Assembly: GCA_000436115.1 (NCBI GenBank)
Contig: FR894567.1
Coordinates: 70,915-87,906, forward strand
Direction of reading: 5' to 3'
DNA: 16,992 bases
Origin: Firmicutes bacterium CAG:534
GTDB taxonomy: Bacteria; Bacillota; Clostridia; Lachnospirales; Lachnospiraceae
Made by a program: the position numbers and the translations under genes. The notes under the pieces were generated by a model. The model saw only the letters and a list, made by a program, of their open reading frames with translations, did no database searches and was not told where the DNA came from. Positions 13,588 to 16,992 of the stretch are shown here, in pieces. How positions within the stretch are numbered: position 1 is the stretch's first letter; each line of letters begins with the position of its first letter.

Positions 13588-14682
13588 ATGGATCAATCTC
13601 GCAAAAAGCTCATCCGAAAAGCAGGGCTGGCGGTACTGCTCTGCATTTCTTTCTTTTTCCTTCTTTGCCTGTCCGCCCAAAAGGAACCCTCCCCTGCCTC
13701 CTCGTCCCCTGTCATTGAGGTAGCCGCCGGCACCCGGGGAGACTGTATTAAGTGGGTGGATTTTACGGTAACCTATGAGGCTCTGTGCACCGCTTATGAC
13801 CTTGATGTTGAGCAGTATGCCGCAGGCCATCCCGTCCGCTGGACAGAGCTTCTTGCCTACGCTGCCGCCAAAACCGGCGGAAAGTTTGACCAGAAAAGCC
13901 TTTCTGTGATGCGAAAGCTTTCAGAGGAGCTTTCGGAAGATTCTGCCACCTTAGATGAGCTGACAAAGGAGCTTCCCTATTATCCTTATTATCTGGAAGC
14001 TTATGAAGCTGTTCTTGGCGGAATGGTGGGAGAATATGAGATCGAGCAGATGGATGATGCCGGCAGAAAGGCATGGAAAAAGGTTTACGGACTGAAAGCC
14101 TTTTCTCCCATTGCCAAAGGATTTGACTACAGCGATTATGACGATTTTGGTTCCTCCAGAAGCTATGGCTACAAAAGACCCCACCTTGGCCATGATATGA
14201 TGGGGCAGGTCGGAACCCCCATAACCGCCATTGAATCCGGCTATGTGGAGGCTCTTGGCTGGAACCGGTACGGAGGCTGGCGGATCGGCATCCGCAGCTT
14301 TGATAAGAAGCGCTATTATTATTACGCCCATCTGCGGCAGAATTTTCCCTATGCCCTTGATCTGAAGGAGGGCAGCGTGGTAACTGCCGGGGATGTGATC
14401 GGCTATATGGGCCACACCGGCTACAGCATCAAGGAGAACACTAACAATATCGACACCGTTCATCTCCACTGGGGCCTGCAGCTCATTTTCGACGAGTCCC
14501 AGAAGGAAGGAAACAATGAGATCTGGATCGACTGCTACGCCCTTACCCGTTTTTTGTCTAAAAACAGATCCCTCACAGAAAAGAATACAGAAACCAAGGA
14601 ATGGCTCCGCTGCTTTCAGATGAGAGATCCGGCTGTCAATGCTTTTTTGCGTACACAAACTCCCGCTGGATCACAAAACTGA
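13588..14682 (+). CDS. M23-family zinc metallopeptidase, membrane-anchored or secreted
   Basis: A probable peptidoglycan endopeptidase acting outside the membrane. Residues 1-10 are basic and 11-29 hydrophobic (KAGLAVLLCISFFFLLCLS), a signal peptide or anchor. Residues about 50-170 are an accessory region starting CIKWVDFTVTYEAL, seen in clostridial M23 proteins but of unknown function to me. The C-terminal LytM-type domain (about 180-310) has a complete metal and catalytic set: H199 and D203 in RPHLGHDMMG, H248 in YYAHL, and H292 and H294 in VHLHWGL. The ribosome site is weak: AAGGA lies 13 bases and AAAGG only 2 bases before the ATG. It is divergent from hflK, and its last 47 bases overlap the convergent glycosyltransferase gene. 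A role in sporulation or cell separation is possible but not shown. Confidence 0.9.
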   Translation: MDQSRKKLIRKAGLAVLLCISFFFLLCLSAQKEPSPASSSPVIEVAAGTRGDCIKWVDFTVTYEALCTAYDLDVEQYAAGHPVRWTELLAYAAAKTGGKFDQKSLSVMRKLSEELSEDSATLDELTKELPYYPYYLEAYEAVLGGMVGEYEIEQMDDAGRKAWKKVYGLKAFSPIAKGFDYSDYDDFGSSRSYGYKRPHLGHDMMGQVGTPITAIESGYVEALGWNRYGGWRIGIRSFDKKRYYYYAHLRQNFPYALDLKEGSVVTAGDVIGYMGHTGYSIKENTNNIDTVHLHWGLQLIFDESQKEGNNEIWIDCYALTRFLSKNRSLTEKNTETKEWLRCFQMRDPAVNAFLRTQTPAGSQN

Positions 14683-15706
14683 GGAAAAACAGGAATATGT
14701 CCACGGGTATTTTAATCAGCACCTCTGCGCCTCCAAAAAAAGGATACAGGAAGTTGACAAGAAGTGCGCTGAGTCCCATCTGCACCACCGCCAAAAGCGC
14801 ATACTTCGGCAGCGTGGTTCCCACTGTGCCTTCGCTTTGAAATACCACCTTATAATTCAGTGAATAATTATAAAAGGCGGAAAGGATCCTTGCAAATACC
14901 GTTGCGGCGGTAAGATAGGAAATGCTTCCCCACTGCCTTCCCTTCAGGAAATAGCAGAAAATGGAAAACAGGATCAGATCCACCACGCTGGAGGACAGGG
15001 AAGAAAACATAAATTTTCCAAACAGCAGATAAATGCGCATGGAGTCCTTGATGGGATGAAAATGACTGGTTTTGTTTTCTTCTATATAAATGGTTTGAAT
15101 GGGCACTTCCACAATGGGAATGCCAAGCCGCTTGGTCTCCATCAGCATATTGGTCTCAAATTCAAACCGCTCTCCCTTTACCGTAAGAAGCTCTTTCATA
15201 AAGCCGGCCGGAATGCCCCGAAGTCCTGTCTGGGTGTCTGACACCACAACCCCTGTGAGATATTTCATTACAACCCTGGTGCACTTATTTCCAAACTCGG
15301 ATCTTGCCGGAACGTCCTCTCCCTCAAAGCACCGGCATCCCATGATCAGCGCCTCCGGGTGGTTCAAAAGAGCCTGGGCACATGCCATGATACATTCCGG
15401 CGTATGTTGACCATCCGAGTCAGCCGTAATTGCTCCCACGGCCTCCGGATAGTTTTTCAAACAGTCGTTAAAGGCTGTTTTAAGCGCCCTTCCCTTTCCC
15501 TGATTGATGGCATGATGCAGAACCCTGCACCCAAACTGCTCCTTTGCCTGGGTAAAAAAAGGAGCATATTTTTCTCCGCTTCCGTCATCCACGATCACAA
15601 TATTTTCAAAGCCTGCTTCCTTCAGCTTTTCCAAAAGCGCCGGAAGCTTTTCATCCGGTTCATAGGATGGAATGATGATCGGTATCTGCAGCGCTGTCTT
15701 TTCCAT
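14636..15706 (-). CDS. Family 2 glycosyltransferase fused to a GtrA-like membrane domain
   Basis: A 356-residue two-domain protein. Residues 1-225 form a GT-A fold like dolichol-phosphate mannose synthase, with IPIIIPSYEP at the start, VDDGSG (39-44), the metal-binding ADSDGQH (95-101) and DTQTGLRGIP (157-166). Residues about 230-355 form a GtrA-like domain of four hydrophobic helices, with the characteristic YNYSLNYKVVF and terminal FVIQREFVY. Such fusions are expected to load a sugar onto undecaprenyl phosphate and help move it across the membrane; the sugar cannot be read from the sequence. The ATG directly follows the stop codon of the upstream membrane-protein gene (TAAATG), with AAGGAG just upstream inside that gene. 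The 3' end overlaps the M23 peptidase gene by 47 bases on the opposite strand. Confidence 0.9.
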   Translation of the reverse strand: MEKTALQIPIIIPSYEPDEKLPALLEKLKEAGFENIVIVDDGSGEKYAPFFTQAKEQFGCRVLHHAINQGKGRALKTAFNDCLKNYPEAVGAITADSDGQHTPECIMACAQALLNHPEALIMGCRCFEGEDVPARSEFGNKCTRVVMKYLTGVVVSDTQTGLRGIPAGFMKELLTVKGERFEFETNMLMETKRLGIPIVEVPIQTIYIEENKTSHFHPIKDSMRIYLLFGKFMFSSLSSSVVDLILFSIFCYFLKGRQWGSISYLTAATVFARILSAFYNYSLNYKVVFQSEGTVGTTLPKYALLAVVQMGLSALLVNFLYPFFGGAEVLIKIPVDIFLFFLSFVIQREFVYAKKH

Positions 15707-16992
15707 TTATTCTTGTTCTCCTTCTGTCTTTTGCCCCGGCTCCTTCAGAAAAAGGCTTTCTCCCTCTTCTGTTACCTGATACAGCCTGCCATACTCAAAG
15801 CTTCCATCAGGCAAAAGCTCGGAAAGAAAGGCGCCGCTTCCAGTAAGCTCCTCCACATAAAGATATCCGGCATGGGCCTCCCGTACTGCCGCTGCCACAT
15901 CCTCTGCACCGGTATTCTGCGGATCAATATTTCCGTACATCACAGATACCGGAGCTGCCTCAAAGCTGATATAGGTATTGCGCACCCAGCTGACGTCTGA
16001 GCTGTCCCGCAAATATAACACCCGTCCCGGGCTTTTTTTCGTCCCTGCGCCGATCCGGTCCAAAAAGTCCCTTGCATCCTGGTCTACAATCTCTTCTCTT
16101 TCGGAAAGGATTTCATCCGTCTTTTCACGGTATCCCCAGATCGCACGATAGGCCCCTGCATAATCCGTTGTCAAAAGGACAAAGGCCAGACAGATATAGG
16201 CCCCTGCGTTTCTGTATTTCCTGTCAGAGTTCTTCTGCCCGTTCCGCAGCAAAGTATCAGCCAGAAGATACAGGCCTCCAATGGTAAAGGGCGCTCCGTA
16301 CCGCTCAATGGAGGATACCATCCCAAAGGGTTCCAGATACTGTGTTTCCACGGCAAAGATCGTCAGGTGGCTCACCAGATTAAAGCCGTAAAACACCAGC
16401 CCCGATATGCCAAAAAAGCATCCCATATATACCGCCTTTTTGCGGTTCCAGATCCTGAATTTATAAAAGAGCGCCACCACAAGCAGCAGGATCAGATACA
16501 GGCCAAGAGGGCTGAGATCCAGCGCCGGTGTTTTCCCCCTGTGCAGGGGCCAGCTCACAAAGGCCTCCAAAAATGCCTTTACCATGGTGTCCTGATATTC
16601 CGGGATCCCCATAGAACCGGTTGCCATTTTGATGGCTGTGCCGGTCAGCTTCGCCACTCTCCTGTTCATCAGGCAGAAGAGCAGCCAGGAACCCTCCGCA
16701 GACAGCGTAAGAAGGCTTACTATCAGAAAAGCTCTGCGCACCCTTTTCCGCCCCTGCAGGTCTTCCCCTGTCCGCCTCCGTTTTAGAAGCTGATAGCCGA
16801 AGCTGAATATAAGGCCAAAGACTGCCCACAGAATTCCTGTGTTTTTACAAAGCACAAGTACCATCAGATACAGCGCCTGCCGTCCATAATAAAGCAGGCT
16901 CTCTTCCCGCCTTTCCTCACATACCGCCGTCAAAAACGCACCATAGATCACCGCCATGATCAGATCTGCACAGCAGCCGTCAAGCCAGAAGG
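15707..16992 (-). CDS. Multi-pass membrane protein, possible GT-C-type glycosyltransferase (5' end outside window)
   Basis: The reading frame stays open to the right edge, so the true start is beyond 16992; the internal ATG at 16957 is not convincing because hydrophobic coding sequence continues upstream of it. About 427 residues are visible. There are at least six hydrophobic segments, for example ALYLMVLVLCKNTGILWAVF, LGLYLILLLVVALFYKF, CFFGISGLVFYGFNLVS and ICLAFVLLTTDYAGA. A hydrophilic C-terminal domain of about 145 residues follows, with GYLYVEELTGSGAFLSELL and YGRLYQVTEEG. This layout, a polytopic part plus a soluble tail, resembles bacterial GT-C enzymes that use polyprenyl-phosphate sugars, but the catalytic first loop lies outside the window. 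Immediate coupling to the GT2-GtrA gene supports a joint role in surface glycosylation. I cannot name the family with confidence. Confidence 0.75.
   Translation of the reverse strand, partial: FWLDGCCADLIMAVIYGAFLTAVCEERREESLLYYGRQALYLMVLVLCKNTGILWAVFGLIFSFGYQLLKRRRTGEDLQGRKRVRRAFLIVSLLTLSAEGSWLLFCLMNRRVAKLTGTAIKMATGSMGIPEYQDTMVKAFLEAFVSWPLHRGKTPALDLSPLGLYLILLLVVALFYKFRIWNRKKAVYMGCFFGISGLVFYGFNLVSHLTIFAVETQYLEPFGMVSSIERYGAPFTIGGLYLLADTLLRNGQKNSDRKYRNAGAYICLAFVLLTTDYAGAYRAIWGYREKTDEILSEREEIVDQDARDFLDRIGAGTKKSPGRVLYLRDSSDVSWVRNTYISFEAAPVSVMYGNIDPQNTGAEDVAAAVREAHAGYLYVEELTGSGAFLSELLPDGSFEYGRLYQVTEEGESLFLKEPGQKTEGEQE

Noticed and set aside
13951..14658. A 235-codon minus-strand frame opposite the M23 peptidase gene
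   Set aside because: Antisense shadow; the plus-strand protein has the full zinc-site set and a signal segment.
16957..16992. The ATG at 16957 as the true start of the right-edge membrane protein
   Set aside because: The frame remains open to the window edge with hydrophobic coding sequence before the ATG, and no ribosome binding site precedes it.
1..16992. Defence systems, prophage, transposons, CRISPR arrays, riboswitches or structural RNA genes
   Set aside because: I looked for repeat-spacer patterns, transposase or integrase motifs, terminal inverted repeats, tRNA-like sequences and known leader structures and found none; nearly all bases are explained by ordinary genes.

Overview
The window looks like chromosome from an anaerobic, spore-forming-type Firmicute, most likely a butyrate-producing member of the Lachnospiraceae (Clostridium cluster XIVa). 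Reasons: the gene order thl-crt-hbd-bcd-etfB-etfA, roughly even base composition, strong GGAGG-type ribosome binding sites, sigma-A-like promoters with extended -10 boxes, and a uxuAB hexuronate pathway. Genus assignment is inference. There are no tRNA, rRNA, CRISPR or mobile-element signals. Genes are densely packed and the longest gene-free stretch is about 240 bases.

Layout. Bases 1-660 (minus): a ybaK-type Cys-tRNA deacylase followed by the first 49 codons of mtnA (methylthioribose-1-phosphate isomerase), which runs off the left edge. Bases 733-4461 (plus): an AraC-family regulator, then uxuA (mannonate dehydratase) and uxuB (fructuronate reductase), overlapping by 14 bases; these are two consecutive steps of glucuronate breakdown. 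Bases 4479-5142 (plus): folE (GTP cyclohydrolase I) with its own promoter and a palindrome at the predicted transcription start. A bidirectional terminator at 5170-5207 separates it from the next block. Bases 5213-11432 (minus): the complete central butyrate operon thl, crt, hbd, bcd, etfB, etfA, converting acetyl-CoA to butyryl-CoA, with Bcd-EtfAB expected to couple crotonyl-CoA reduction to ferredoxin reduction. The promoter is clear, a Rex-like operator lies just downstream of it, and hairpins occupy the first three intergenic spacers. Bases 11441-13433 (minus): hflK-hflC, membrane SPFH proteins, with an almost perfect promoter. Bases 13588-14682 (plus): a secreted or membrane-anchored M23 peptidase. 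Bases 14636-16992 (minus): a GT2 glycosyltransferase fused to a GtrA-like membrane domain, preceded by a multi-pass membrane protein that runs off the right edge; together they suggest lipid-carrier-linked glycosylation of the cell surface.

How it fits together. The uxu genes feed sugar acids toward pyruvate and acetyl-CoA, and the butyrate operon disposes of acetyl-CoA and NADH; the Rex-like site would tie the latter to the NADH/NAD ratio. The remaining genes are housekeeping or envelope functions. I do not see a convincing undescribed system here. The points most worth checking are regulatory: the Rex-like box, the nested hairpin between thl and crt with smaller hairpins in the next two spacers, and the folE palindrome.
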